Source: Smittium culicis
Taxonomy: Eukaryota; Kickxellomycota; Harpellomycetes; Harpellales; Legeriomycetaceae
Direction: 5' to 3'
Assembly (NCBI GenBank): GCA_001970855.1
Contig: LSSN01003622.1
Span: 1-26,862 of the forward strand
Length of the DNA stretch: 26,862 nucleotides
Shown: positions 1-8,754 of the stretch, piece after piece
Layout: every line of letters begins with the position of its first letter
Position numbering within the stretch: the first letter of the stretch is position 1
The notes under the pieces: model-generated
Databases searched by the model: none
Told to the model about the DNA's origin: nothing
Seen by the model: only the letters and a program-made list of their open reading frames with translations
Made by a program: the position numbers and the translations under genes

Positions 1-505
1 TAATTTTTTATAAATATTTGTTCAAAATATATAAATGTACGCTATTTTATCAAATTTAATAGTTATTTGCATTTAATTTCTCTTATTTACGCATATTATT
101 GTTAAAAGAGCTAAAAAAACATTATTAGAACCTAAAAAATATGTTTTTTAGCTTATATATTTAAATAATGCATAAATAATGCATACTTGTATACATTCCT
201 ATTTTTTTTAAATAATGTTTTATTTATAGTGAAGAGTTGTTTAAAATAAATTTATCATCTTTTTCAAATTTTTAAACTTTTGTATTTTTTGTATTAATGT
301 TAATTTCTTTTTATATCGTTGTTCAAAGTTGCCTTTTGCAAAAAATAAATAAATAGTATACCAATACTAATGGTAGTATTTTGAACAATATTCAAGAGCC
401 TGTGCTATAAATTATTATATTGACACTAATTTTCACTGTTGATCATTAAGATGTTTATTAGAATAGATTAAAGTCTATAATTAAAGTAAAATAAAATAAA
501 GAATT
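1..505. other. AT-rich intergenic DNA
   Basis: No credible open frame, repeat unit or RNA gene is visible here. It is the downstream flank of the minus-strand APC3 gene, so it should hold that gene's 3' untranslated region. I could not fix a poly(A) signal in such AT-rich sequence. Confidence 0.6.
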
Positions 506-3355
506 TTAAGTAAAGATGTATTTAGATACGTGTTTGGTTAGAGCTTTTGTTCCGCCAGATTTTAGGCTGTTTGAGTTATTTTTCATTTTGTTTATATCAA
601 GCTCACTAATTATTTTAAAAATATTACTGGAAAAAAGTGAAAGGTTTAATGATTGAGATTCGGTAGTATATTTCTGATCGCTATCATCAGAGCCAGGTTC
701 GGTATGCAAATTACTTGGCACATCAGCAAGCGAATGCTTAAAGCATATGCTTGCTAAGCTCTGATTCCCTAGGGCTAGAAGAGTTTGCCCAAACAAAAAG
801 AAAAAGTCATGTTTTTGAATTGATAGAGTTGATTCCTTTTTAATGCGTTTGGCAAGTTCAGAGTTAGAATTGGCGTTAGCCTCTGGAGATAAATTGATAG
901 GAGATGACAGGCCTGGTATAAATGTAGAATAATTTGGTAATAGGTTGCTTAGTATCAAAACCGCTTTATCGAATTTTGACATCTTGAAGTAAATGTTTGC
1001 AATTTTGAATAGTGCAAATGATACGAATGAATTTGTCGTTTGGTTGATGATATTCGATGAATAGTCTATTGGATTTGACTTAATAATTGATAGTTTGTAA
1101 AATTTTAATGCAATATCATATGAAAGCTTAAGATCATTTACAATTCCTATGCTGCAGGCTAGAAGCGGATTTGAGCTATTATATTTGAAAGCCATCTCAA
1201 AGTAATGTAACGCCATGTTGAGATTATGTCTTCTTAAAGATAGTATCCCTAAGCCATAATAGGAATTATAATGAAATTTGAATATTCTAATTGAAGTTGT
1301 AAATGCGATATTTGCTAGCTCAAACTCATCAATATTTGTCAATTCAAACCCAATTAGCGAATATATATAGCTAAGCTTGGAAAGCTTCATAATTGAATTC
1401 GACTTTGCTATATCGATATGCGAAAACTCAAATATTTCGTTTGTAATAGACTCTAGGTCAATATCAATGGAGTTGTTTGGATTGGAAATCAGTGAGTCTA
1501 GCTTGGAATTAGATATCAGGGAATTAAAAGCGGATCCTGATCTGAGTATGTTTAAAGAGTTTAGCAATGCTAAAATGGCATTTTTATGCTGCCTTTGAAC
1601 TGAAAAAAGGTTAGCAAGAACTATATGTTTTTGATAGCTATTTTCAGTATAAATTAAATTATCTTTGTTAAATGATGTGTATAAATCTATTAACTCTGGA
1701 AGATTTTTCAGCTGCCACAGTAACGATGAATATATGTCTATATTTGATGAAGGTGCAGGGTCCCATAATAGTTTTTGAAAATAATATAGAGAAGTTTCAT
1801 AATTTCCAAATTCGTAATAAAGCTTTGCTAGAGTTGAGTTTGAATAAGAGAGATCAGCTATGTTAAACTCTGACAATATACCTAAACATTCAATAGTTTT
1901 CTCAATGTTAAATTCAGACGCGTAAAAACAAGCTTCATTACAAGCTAAGTTTATTTTAACTACATCTTTAAAAAATTTTGATTTATTTTTCTTTATGATA
2001 TCTATATCAAGTGGAATTTTACAGGCTTCCGTCGTTATTTTATCACTAGTATTAAGCTTGCTTATATTTGAAAATTCGAGCTTGGATTTATGATTTTTAT
2101 TTGACGTTTTGTGTGCAGTTTTGATATTTCTTGGTGATATTTTTATATTCCTTGAATTATTCAGAATGTTACTAGTTCTATGTCGAGTTAAAATACTGGG
2201 CTTTTTAATTAAGCTATTGCTAGTAATTTGAGGCATTCTCGGTGATTTTATATTCAGCCTAATCTTATCGTTTATTTTCTTTTCTGTTATACGATCTTGC
2301 TTTAAGCTAGAGCTTATTTGATTATTTGATGATTGACTCGTAGTTTTTCTTTTTAAAGGATTATCAAGGTTTTGATATACGTATTTTGTATGATTAGAAT
2401 CTATTTTGCTATTTTTATTATTTACAATGTTATTATGTGCTTTATTTTTAGATTCTATAGCATTTGAGAAATCAGAAGAACCAAACTCTCTATAATCGAA
2501 AGATGATGAGAAGGGAGTTTGTAAATTTAAAAAAGATTCTCTATACTTTTCGATTTTTGAATTGTTTGATCTAAGTAAACAGCTTGAATTCCAAGAGGAG
2601 AAACAGAATGGATTTACCAAAAAAGATTTTTCAAAGAATTGATTAGCCTTCGTTTCTTTATTAATTTTTGTATATACAATACCAAGAACATTAAATACAG
2701 AAGAAATTTTTGGATATCCAATGGGATAATCAAACTTCTCATTTGTGATGTGTAAGTATTCATAAAAATCATCTAGAACTTTCGATTCGAGAGATTTTGT
2801 TAGATTAAGTAAAAATATTTCTGATTCTTTGTATCGAGAGGTTTCTAAACAAGAGTTAGCAAACAACCATATAATTGAATTTTTGTAAATATCTAATGAC
2901 TGATTTACTTCCTCGTAAAATAATTCTTTATTTTTATTGTTTTCAAAAACTGTATTAACTATTGGATTGATTGTATCTGGATTTTCGGATAATAATTTCG
3001 TGCATTCAGATTTTACTCCGCTGTCATTTTCAAAGAAATTTGTTAAAATATACGAGCAATCTCTCAAAAGTTCATATACTGTGGAATAATGACTTAATCT
3101 ATAATGACAATATCCTACAAAATATAGAGATCTATAATCAGTTAAACATGTGTGTATATTTTCATTATTCCTAGCTTCATGTTTCGAGAAGGATTGTGAA
3201 CAGTCAAGTTTAAGAATATTTTTTGAATTTGTATTTTTTGTAAATATAGCATTATATTGTTCAGCATAGTGCAGTGCTTCGTCGATTCGCAGCTGATCCA
3301 AAGAATTTAATATCAAAGATTCGTAGAAATTTCTATTGTATTTAGCAAGATCCAT
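506..3355 (-). CDS. CDC27: Anaphase-promoting complex subunit 3 (CDC27/APC3), TPR protein
   Basis: This is a single-exon gene for about 949 residues. APC3 is a tetratricopeptide-repeat scaffold of the anaphase-promoting complex, the nuclear ubiquitin ligase that triggers anaphase. In the known family its TPR groove binds the C-terminal tails of Cdc20, Cdh1 and APC10. Visible here is an N-terminal TPR-like block with a YFVGYCHYRLSHY helix, as in APC3 N-termini. A long Ser/Asn/Lys-rich, probably disordered linker follows (about residues 290-450), then C-terminal TPRs with the family-like stretches NSYYGLGILSLRRHNLNMAL and FFFLFGQTLLALGNQSLA. The segment IYSSLLWQLKN matches the conserved Cdc27 'YSTxLWHL' region. 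I chose the ATG at 3355; an in-frame GTG seven codons upstream is open but unlikely as a eukaryotic start. It ends in TAA. CDC16 and CDC23 are the other TPR subunits it could be confused with, but the order of motifs favours CDC27. Confidence 0.85.
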   Translation of the reverse strand: MDLAKYNRNFYESLILNSLDQLRIDEALHYAEQYNAIFTKNTNSKNILKLDCSQSFSKHEARNNENIHTCLTDYRSLYFVGYCHYRLSHYSTVYELLRDCSYILTNFFENDSGVKSECTKLLSENPDTINPIVNTVFENNKNKELFYEEVNQSLDIYKNSIIWLFANSCLETSRYKESEIFLLNLTKSLESKVLDDFYEYLHITNEKFDYPIGYPKISSVFNVLGIVYTKINKETKANQFFEKSFLVNPFCFSSWNSSCLLRSNNSKIEKYRESFLNLQTPFSSSFDYREFGSSDFSNAIESKNKAHNNIVNNKNSKIDSNHTKYVYQNLDNPLKRKTTSQSSNNQISSSLKQDRITEKKINDKIRLNIKSPRMPQITSNSLIKKPSILTRHRTSNILNNSRNIKISPRNIKTAHKTSNKNHKSKLEFSNISKLNTSDKITTEACKIPLDIDIIKKNKSKFFKDVVKINLACNEACFYASEFNIEKTIECLGILSEFNIADLSYSNSTLAKLYYEFGNYETSLYYFQKLLWDPAPSSNIDIYSSLLWQLKNLPELIDLYTSFNKDNLIYTENSYQKHIVLANLFSVQRQHKNAILALLNSLNILRSGSAFNSLISNSKLDSLISNPNNSIDIDLESITNEIFEFSHIDIAKSNSIMKLSKLSYIYSLIGFELTNIDEFELANIAFTTSIRIFKFHYNSYYGLGILSLRRHNLNMALHYFEMAFKYNSSNPLLACSIGIVNDLKLSYDIALKFYKLSIIKSNPIDYSSNIINQTTNSFVSFALFKIANIYFKMSKFDKAVLILSNLLPNYSTFIPGLSSPINLSPEANANSNSELAKRIKKESTLSIQKHDFFFLFGQTLLALGNQSLASICFKHSLADVPSNLHTEPGSDDSDQKYTTESQSLNLSLFSSNIFKIISELDINKMKNNSNSLKSGGTKALTKHVSKYIFT

Positions 3356-4426
3356 TAAGAAAAGTTTAATTGACACCTATCTTCCTGCAGCTAAATTAGT
3401 GTTCAACACAGCTAACCAAGTTTATGTTATTAAGCTTTATATAAATATTTTATAATTTGAAAGAAAATATTAATGACGAGCTGTGCATATTATTGGATAC
3501 TTTTGTTTGCATTTCTATTATTGTCCCTTATTGATTAATAACGCTTAATTTCAAATTTATTTGGTTTAGAAATCTATATGGTAAATATATTTTTTAATAA
3601 ATTTTTAATGTGAATTCGCATTTAAATCTAATAAAGTCTCATAAGTTATATTTTTAAACTTTAAAAGCTGATTGAAATGCTAATCATAATTTATATTTTA
3701 TATTAAACAATATATTATGAGAGCACACTATATATTTAAACACGGCTTTCTTATTCCAATCCATTACCTACATAAATTAGGAAAATTGAAATATGGATTT
3801 CAATTTTTCCATTTTTCCATTTTTCCACTTATTCATTTCATTTTGGTATTTTTTGCAAAAAAAGTTGTAATTTTTTTTTTTTTAGCTATCTATAACTTTT
3901 TTATGAAACATTATTCGCTGAAACCTTTTACACTATAAAACAACTCTGTTATAAAGAGTTTCCCTGTTTCGAGTATTTTTTCAATGATGATGAGGTATTG
4001 GTCGGCTTAAACCATCACAATTTAGTAGGAGCTTTTTATAGTTGCAAAAATTACATGTAGTTAAATCCATTATAAAAACTGCATTGCAAAAAAAAATAAT
4101 AAAATTTATTTGCACATATGTAACAAGTGCGTAAGCATGTCTAAACCATAAATATTTTCCGTAACATTTATATCTTTAGATCAAATTTTTGAGGAAGGTT
4201 GAAAGTAAAAAGAGATGAGTATATCCTTTATCTTCAAAAAAAAGTTTTTTTGCAAAATCGTGAATGATTTATACCTCGACAATCATTATTTTAATAGATA
4301 ATTGTAGGATATAGTTTGTTGCAGTTTTGCTTGAAATATTTCAAAAAATTAATTAAATTAAAAAAAACGTAATTAAATTTTTAAATTAGCCTGATTTATC
4401 GAAATAAATGATAATTCATGCTTTTT
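3356..4426. other. AT-rich intergenic DNA upstream of APC3
   Basis: This should contain the APC3 promoter next to its start. The only open frame (plus, 3717-3938) is made of low-complexity Phe/Ile-rich residues, including a run of TTTTTCCA-type repeats near 3805-3830. It looks like chance. No mobile element is recognised. Confidence 0.5.
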
Positions 4427-4772
4427 TTAACCCTTTCAGGGGTGGTTGACTTTTTTTGAACTACCTAAATAATCCAACCAAGTAACATTCTGGAAAATTA
4501 ATATAGAATGATAATATTTTATTGGATATTAAATGTAATGCATCCAATAATTAATAACTTTTATTGACATATCCAATTATGATTTTTTATCAAGTTTAAG
4601 ATTTTTGGCTTACAAAATTTAACCAACTATGCTGAGTTAAGATCCTTAAATTCCGAGGCCTTGACAATTATTGATTTATTGTAATAAAAAAATAATAATG
4701 AGGATGCTTATAAATCATAAACGAATCAATAAATTCGACTTTTTTTATGAGCGTTGAGCGGGAAAGGGTTAA
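4427..4772 (+). mobile_element. TTAA-flanked miniature inverted-repeat element, copy A (expanded)
   Basis: The element begins TTAACCCTTTC and ends GAAAGGGTTAA, so its ends are inverted repeats bounded by TTAA. It shares internal blocks with copy B: AATTCCGAGGCC and AATCATAAACGAATCAATAA. At 346 bp it is longer than copy B (197 bp). The extra sequence lies at about 4465-4610 and contains an imperfect duplicate of the following segment plus an inverted TTGGATAT/ATATCCAA pair. It has no coding capacity. TTAA targets with CCC-type ends are the mark of piggyBac-superfamily transposons, so I infer a non-autonomous piggyBac-like element. Confidence 0.75.
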
Positions 4773-4819
4773 ACGAAGAAATTTATTTTTATGATAATAA
4801 TACTCAAATTTACGGCAAA

Positions 4820-5209
4820 TTATCCCTTTCCCGTCCAACGCTCTTTAACCCTTTCGCGGGTGGTAGACTATTTTTGACCTGCAAAATATAGCCAACCATG
4901 CTCAGTTAATATTCATTAATTCCGAGGCCGTAAGAATATTTGGTTTATAGTATTTTAACAGCAAATAATAAATTTGCTTATAAATCATAAACGAATCAAT
5001 AAATCCGATTTTTTTAAGAGTGTTGGACGGGAAAGGGTTAAATAAATTAAATTAATGAATATTTTATGATTTATAATAAAATTAACTATTTGCTATTTTT
5101 CAACAACGAACCCATACTTCTTATAGCCTCGGAATTAAAATAATTTAATTGAACGCTGTTCGCCTTATCTGGTGAGTCAAAAATAGTCTACCGTCCGTGA
5201 AAGGGTTAA
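4820..5209 (-). mobile_element. TTAA miniature element, copy C, interrupted by copy B
   Basis: Read on the minus strand, copy C starts at 5209 with TTAACCCTTTCACGGACGG. It carries AATTCCGAGGC and AAATCATAAA, then breaks at 5042 where copy B begins. It resumes at 4844 as AGAGCGTTGGACGGGAAAGGG. Its distal TTAA has mutated (ATAA read on the minus strand, 4820-4823). Without copy B it is about 190 bp, the same size as copy B. It is the oldest copy of the cluster because it received the insertion. Confidence 0.75.
4845..5041 (+). mobile_element. TTAA miniature element, copy B (complete, nested in copy C)
   Basis: This 197-bp unit has intact TTAA at both ends (4845-4848 and 5038-5041) and terminal inverted repeats of about 11 bp (TTAACCCTTTC / GAAAGGGTTAA). 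It sits inside copy C at the point where the family sequence itself reads TTTTTTTAAGAG. It therefore appears to have inserted into a TTAA of an older copy and duplicated it. It encodes no protein. Confidence 0.8.
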
Positions 5210-5328
5210 CTAAAAAAAGTCTTGAAATTCACACATATTTTATTATTATATCTTGGAATTAAGAATAGTTCTTGGATTCTAATAAAAGTTCTTGTGTTTA
5301 ATAGTTAACCTTATAACTATAGTTATAA

Positions 5329-5535
5329 TTAATTATAGAAGTTTATTTTGACAATGATACTTTTTCGTTCCAGTAGTTGGACCAAAAAGACATGTAAATA
5401 TTTTTGATATTTATTTCTTGTAAGCAAAATATATCTGACTTGACACATCTCTTTAGATATGTAAAAATTCTGACCTTTTATTTTATTTCCAGCTATTCCC
5501 TTCACGTTTAATGTTGATATTTTTATGCTATCCAT
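5329..5535 (-). pseudogene. Start of a LINE ORF2: AP-endonuclease domain fragment
   Basis: From the ATG at 5535 the frame reads IKISTLNVKGI, matching the first strand of the AP-type endonuclease of non-LTR retrotransposons, where the Asn is conserved. After about 25 codons the match moves to another frame: KRCVKSDIFCLQEINIKN, then FWSNYWNEKVSLS. 'DIxxLQE' is the second endonuclease motif, and its Glu binds metal in the family. At least one frameshift therefore breaks the gene. Similarity stops near 5335, so most of the endonuclease and all of the reverse transcriptase are missing. The copy cannot be active. The family assignment rests on two short motifs in the right order and spacing. Confidence 0.65.
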
Positions 5536-7110
5536 TTTTTTTTATTTCAAATTTTTTGTTTTGTTTTGTTTTTTTATGAGGGGGGTTTTTTTTTGAGGGG
5601 TTTTTTTTCCGGTTATAAAGATTAAATTATGAGCTTAGTTTAACTACATTTCTATCTTTGTAGAAATATTTTTTATCTTGCTGTATCTTTTTTCGACTGC
5701 CTTTTCTTTTATAAGATAGTATTATGGAGTGACTTCTTCAACTACTGCGTTAATACGGCCGATTATATTTCCAATTTCCTATGTCTCTAGTAGTTGAGGT
5801 ATGATATTTGTTTTATTTGTTTTATTTATTTATGAATTTTATTGAATATACTTTTAGAGTTAATATTATTAATTTTATATTTATCTAACATTTTTAGATT
5901 TGGGCTTAAGTAGATATTTCTTTTTGTTATTGTTATATTCTCTGAATCCAGAAAATTAATACGTCAGTTATGCTATTTTCAAAATTTTATATAAAATTAT
6001 TTTTTACTCTTTGCAATGTTTTATCAATTTTATTAATCTCCATATTATTTCTGGATTTTATCTTGGAGAATTGTCTATAAATTTCCAGTCCTCTCCTTAA
6101 GGTAAAAGATCACAGTTTTAATCACGATCTTTTTCTCGTTTATTTTTAGTAGAATTATTTTTATTCACATTATCCTCTATATTTTCTGTATTTATTTCTT
6201 GAATGATTTTTTTTTGTTTTTTTGGAACTGATGTCCTGTACCTTTTTTTTTTTTGCTTTTCAATTTTGTTTTTTTCAAATCTTCACACTAGTATTTCCTG
6301 TATTCGACTTTTTTTCAATAATTGCAAACAGGTTGAGCTCCTTTTTAAAGTAATATTACTATAACACTTATTATCTCTAATGAGGATGGGATATGGTATG
6401 ATTTTTAGTTTTAAAGTTTATTTTGATATTTTTATATGGGAATGCGTTAATGTTCTTGTAATTGAGGGCAGTGATATCAAGAACTTCCCATATTTTCGAA
6501 AGTTCATCATATGCTTTTTTGGCTGCTTTAAAGATACTAAAGCCATTATATGATGGTATAATGATATTTTTTATTCCTCTAAATATTTTGTGGCTTCTAA
6601 AATTTCAATTTTTTTTGATATTATATTTTATATTTACTTTTTTTGAATTTTGGAGGTGAATACCACTTATGAATTTTAAAAATAGAATTTTTCTTCGGTT
6701 GTCAATTTCAAAGCACGTATTGATATCTACAAATCGAGTTTATATACTTTCCACGGCCTAATCAATGTTTTGGTCGATTTCTCTTATATATATTGCTAAT
6801 TTTAATGAGTTTTCACCAAAGCATGTAATTATTCTTTGAACAGAATCGTTACCTATTGTCTTTTTAAGCAGCGATACTGGATCAAATTTATTACCAGTTT
6901 TTTTTTATTAGTATTAGGAGGTTTAACTTTTGAATTAGCTACGTTAGCCCGTGTTGAACTTTGTTCCATATGGATACCTTTATTCGTAGTTTTCATTTCT
7001 TCTATTGTTTTGAAAAGTATATTTATATATTTTTAACTTTTTTTATTGGTTGATTTACTTATTTTATTTCTTACAAGAGAAAGAAGTTTAATGCTGTATT
7101 TTTTTGCCAT
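5536..7110 (-). pseudogene. Decayed LINE ORF1 (gag-like) upstream of the endonuclease fragment
   Basis: From an ATG at 7110 the minus strand shows a Lys/Asn-rich frame broken by stops and at least one shift. Recognisable protein-like stretches include FDPVSLLKKTIGNDSVQRII (about 6880-6830), a helix with NSLKLAIYIREIDQNID, and downstream FKAAKKAYDELSKIWEVLDI with NYKNINAFPYKNIKINFK (about 6545-6405). These lie in the order expected of an ORF1 that precedes ORF2 in Tad/L1-type elements. I see no CCHC zinc knuckle. The identity as ORF1 is inferred mainly from its position directly 5' of the endonuclease fragment. The 5540-5625 junction is homopolymer-rich. Confidence 0.45.
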
Positions 7111-7402
7111 CGAAAAGAGTAGATTTTTAAATCGATAGCGTTGAACGAAAGACATAAGATTAAATCAACCGGGCAAAATGGTATTCTGTAAGATATTTTA
7201 TTATAAAAATCTTAGTTGCTATATAAATAATGTTTCATTATAATATTAAATTGGAAACAAAAATATGGATAATATACTTATTTATATTTTTTTGTTTTTT
7301 ATTTAAAGCTACATAAAATTACTAATTAAACTTATTTTTTTTTAGACTAATTCACTGTAAATTAAAGATATTGTAACTTGTACGGGATGGATGGCTAGAT
7401 GT

Positions 7403-7433
7403 AGAGAGAGAGAGAGAGGGAGAGAGGGAGAGG
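7403..7433. repeat. GA-rich purine microsatellite
   Basis: A run of GAGAGA with GGG interruptions, all purine on the plus strand. It is a simple repeat with no sign of coding. Confidence 0.9.
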
Positions 7434-7651
7434 AATGTAAAAACACAAAGGGTATGTTAATATTTTAGCTAAATTTGAACGCCCGTTTTTAATCAAAATA
7501 ATCTAAAGTAATTATTAGAATAAATAATCAACATTAGTAACATTATGAATTTTCTCAAATATACATGGCTACAGCTGTAATTTTTTGTGTACTTGACAAA
7601 ATCACAGGAAACAAAAAAGATCAAGCAAAAAAGTTGAAAAAACTTGGGAAA

Positions 7652-7667
7652 AAGCGCTTTAGCGCTT
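7652..7667. other. Perfect 7-bp stem hairpin AAGCGCT-TT-AGCGCTT
   Basis: Two perfectly complementary 7-mers are separated by TT, in otherwise AT-rich DNA, about 90 bp outside the recombinase end of the DIRS element. A role in the element is speculative. Confidence 0.6.
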
Positions 7668-7720
7668 ATTTGAACATATTATTTTCACAATCGGTACAAA
7701 GCATTGCGATTTTTGTAAGA

Positions 7721-7751
7721 ATTAATCGAGCTCTTTAGAGCGAAGATTAAT
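7721..7751. other. Compound hairpin next to the DIRS inverted end
   Basis: ATTAATC (7721-7727) pairs with GATTAAT (7745-7751). Inside it GCTCT and AGAGC pair around TT. The structure ends 4 bp before the inverted terminal repeat at 7756. It may be part of the element's end or of its insertion site; the sequence does not decide. Confidence 0.55.
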
Positions 7752-7755
7752 TCAT

Positions 7756-7783
7756 ATTATACTTCAGAGAGGAGACATATTAA
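7756..7783 (+). repeat. DIRS inverted repeat, recombinase-side copy
   Basis: It contains CAGAGAGGAGACATATTAA and is complementary to 11697-11724 with one mismatch over 28 bp. It starts directly after the recombinase stop codon in element orientation. It could be the element terminus, or an internal complementary region if further terminal sequence lies to the left. Confidence 0.8.
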
Positions 7784-7784
7784 G

Positions 7785-8754
7785 TTAATCCAGATTAAAA
7801 ATCGATTCGGTCAAGTTGTTCGAAGGATTTCTTGCGAGTCGATAATAGGTATCAAAGATTGAATAGTCTGACCAAAACGCGTGTGATACTATTTCATCTG
7901 ATGATACCCCTGAGTTTGCAGCTAGTGTCGTGCCTATTGCTCTACCCTTTGGTATGGGCGCATTTGGGTCGCGGTTTATAATGTCGGAAATAGATTTGAT
8001 ATGCCTGGATATACTGTCAACTGATAGTGGTTTTGAACTATCATTAATGAATCTAAGCAGCCTGTTAACAGTCCACTTGCTATTGTTAGCGTGTGGGGTT
8101 GGACAAAGGCTAGTCGCTACCTTTTCTTTATAAACCGAATATGCTACTACTGGGCATAAAATCGGATCGGTGTGAGGGCTTATCTGGCACGGTTTTTCCA
8201 TTGGACGGCCGCTTCGTTTTTCTTTTGGTGCTATTATAACTAAATTTAGCACACCCTGGGTAACGTGGCTCCGCTGGTCGTCGATCCTATGTATGGCTCT
8301 TGGCCTTAGGAATCAGGTTACTGATAGAAGCCAACATAGTTTGGCCGTTAATCGCTTGACTGTGAGGCCATATGTGGGACCCCAGTCTTTGAACGTATCC
8401 AATACTGGTGCTATATCTAGTACCGGTCTAACAAAAAATACGATTGAGGCATCATCCAATGTCTAAGTATACTCGGCGAACATTGGATGGCTGGAAAATT
8501 CTGTGGAGTTTTCAGCTAGATTCAGAAGTGCGGATTTATAAGCCTTTATAGATCCGGCTTTTAACTTGTCTACAGTATAGATCTCGGCCAGAAAGTTGAT
8601 GATCTGCGGTGCTGAAATGGCTGTATTAATTATACTTGATATTCACCTGTCTAAAAAGTGCTGTTGAATAGAACTATATCTCGAACGACGTCTGACACGC
8701 CGTTCATTTGAAAGGATATAATCAACGGCATAAGTTCCAAGACCTTGGGCTTAG
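7785..8754 (-). pseudogene. DIRS tyrosine recombinase (YR), three in-frame stops
   Basis: Tyrosine recombinases cut and rejoin DNA through a covalent phosphotyrosine and integrate DIRS circles. One reading frame runs through the region from about 8754 to the stop at 7785. It is broken by TGA at 8643-8645, TAG at 8463-8465 and TGA at 8313-8315. The N-terminal SAM-like part has Arg-rich SNERRVRRRSRYSSIQQHF and LKAGSIKAYKSALLNLAE. The catalytic part has LTAKLCWLLSVT then FLRPRAIHRID (box I Arg), PKGRAIGTT (box II Arg, with the usual His absent), AFWSD (Trp of the H/W site) and the nucleophile in DTYYR. The open 3' half starts near 8252. Since only stops interrupt it, decay is fairly recent. Confidence 0.8.

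Larger units (their letters stand above)
7111..7755. other. Intergenic DNA between LINE and DIRS remnants, with hairpins
   Basis: There is no gene. It holds a purine microsatellite (7403-7433) and, next to the DIRS end, two well-formed inverted repeats at 7652-7667 and 7721-7751. It may include the LINE 5' untranslated region on its left side and untraced terminal sequence of the DIRS element on its right side. Confidence 0.5.

Noticed and set aside
3717..3938. Plus-strand 73-codon open frame upstream of APC3.
   Set aside because: The product is low-complexity Phe/Ile-rich sequence with a homopolymer T run and no family resemblance.
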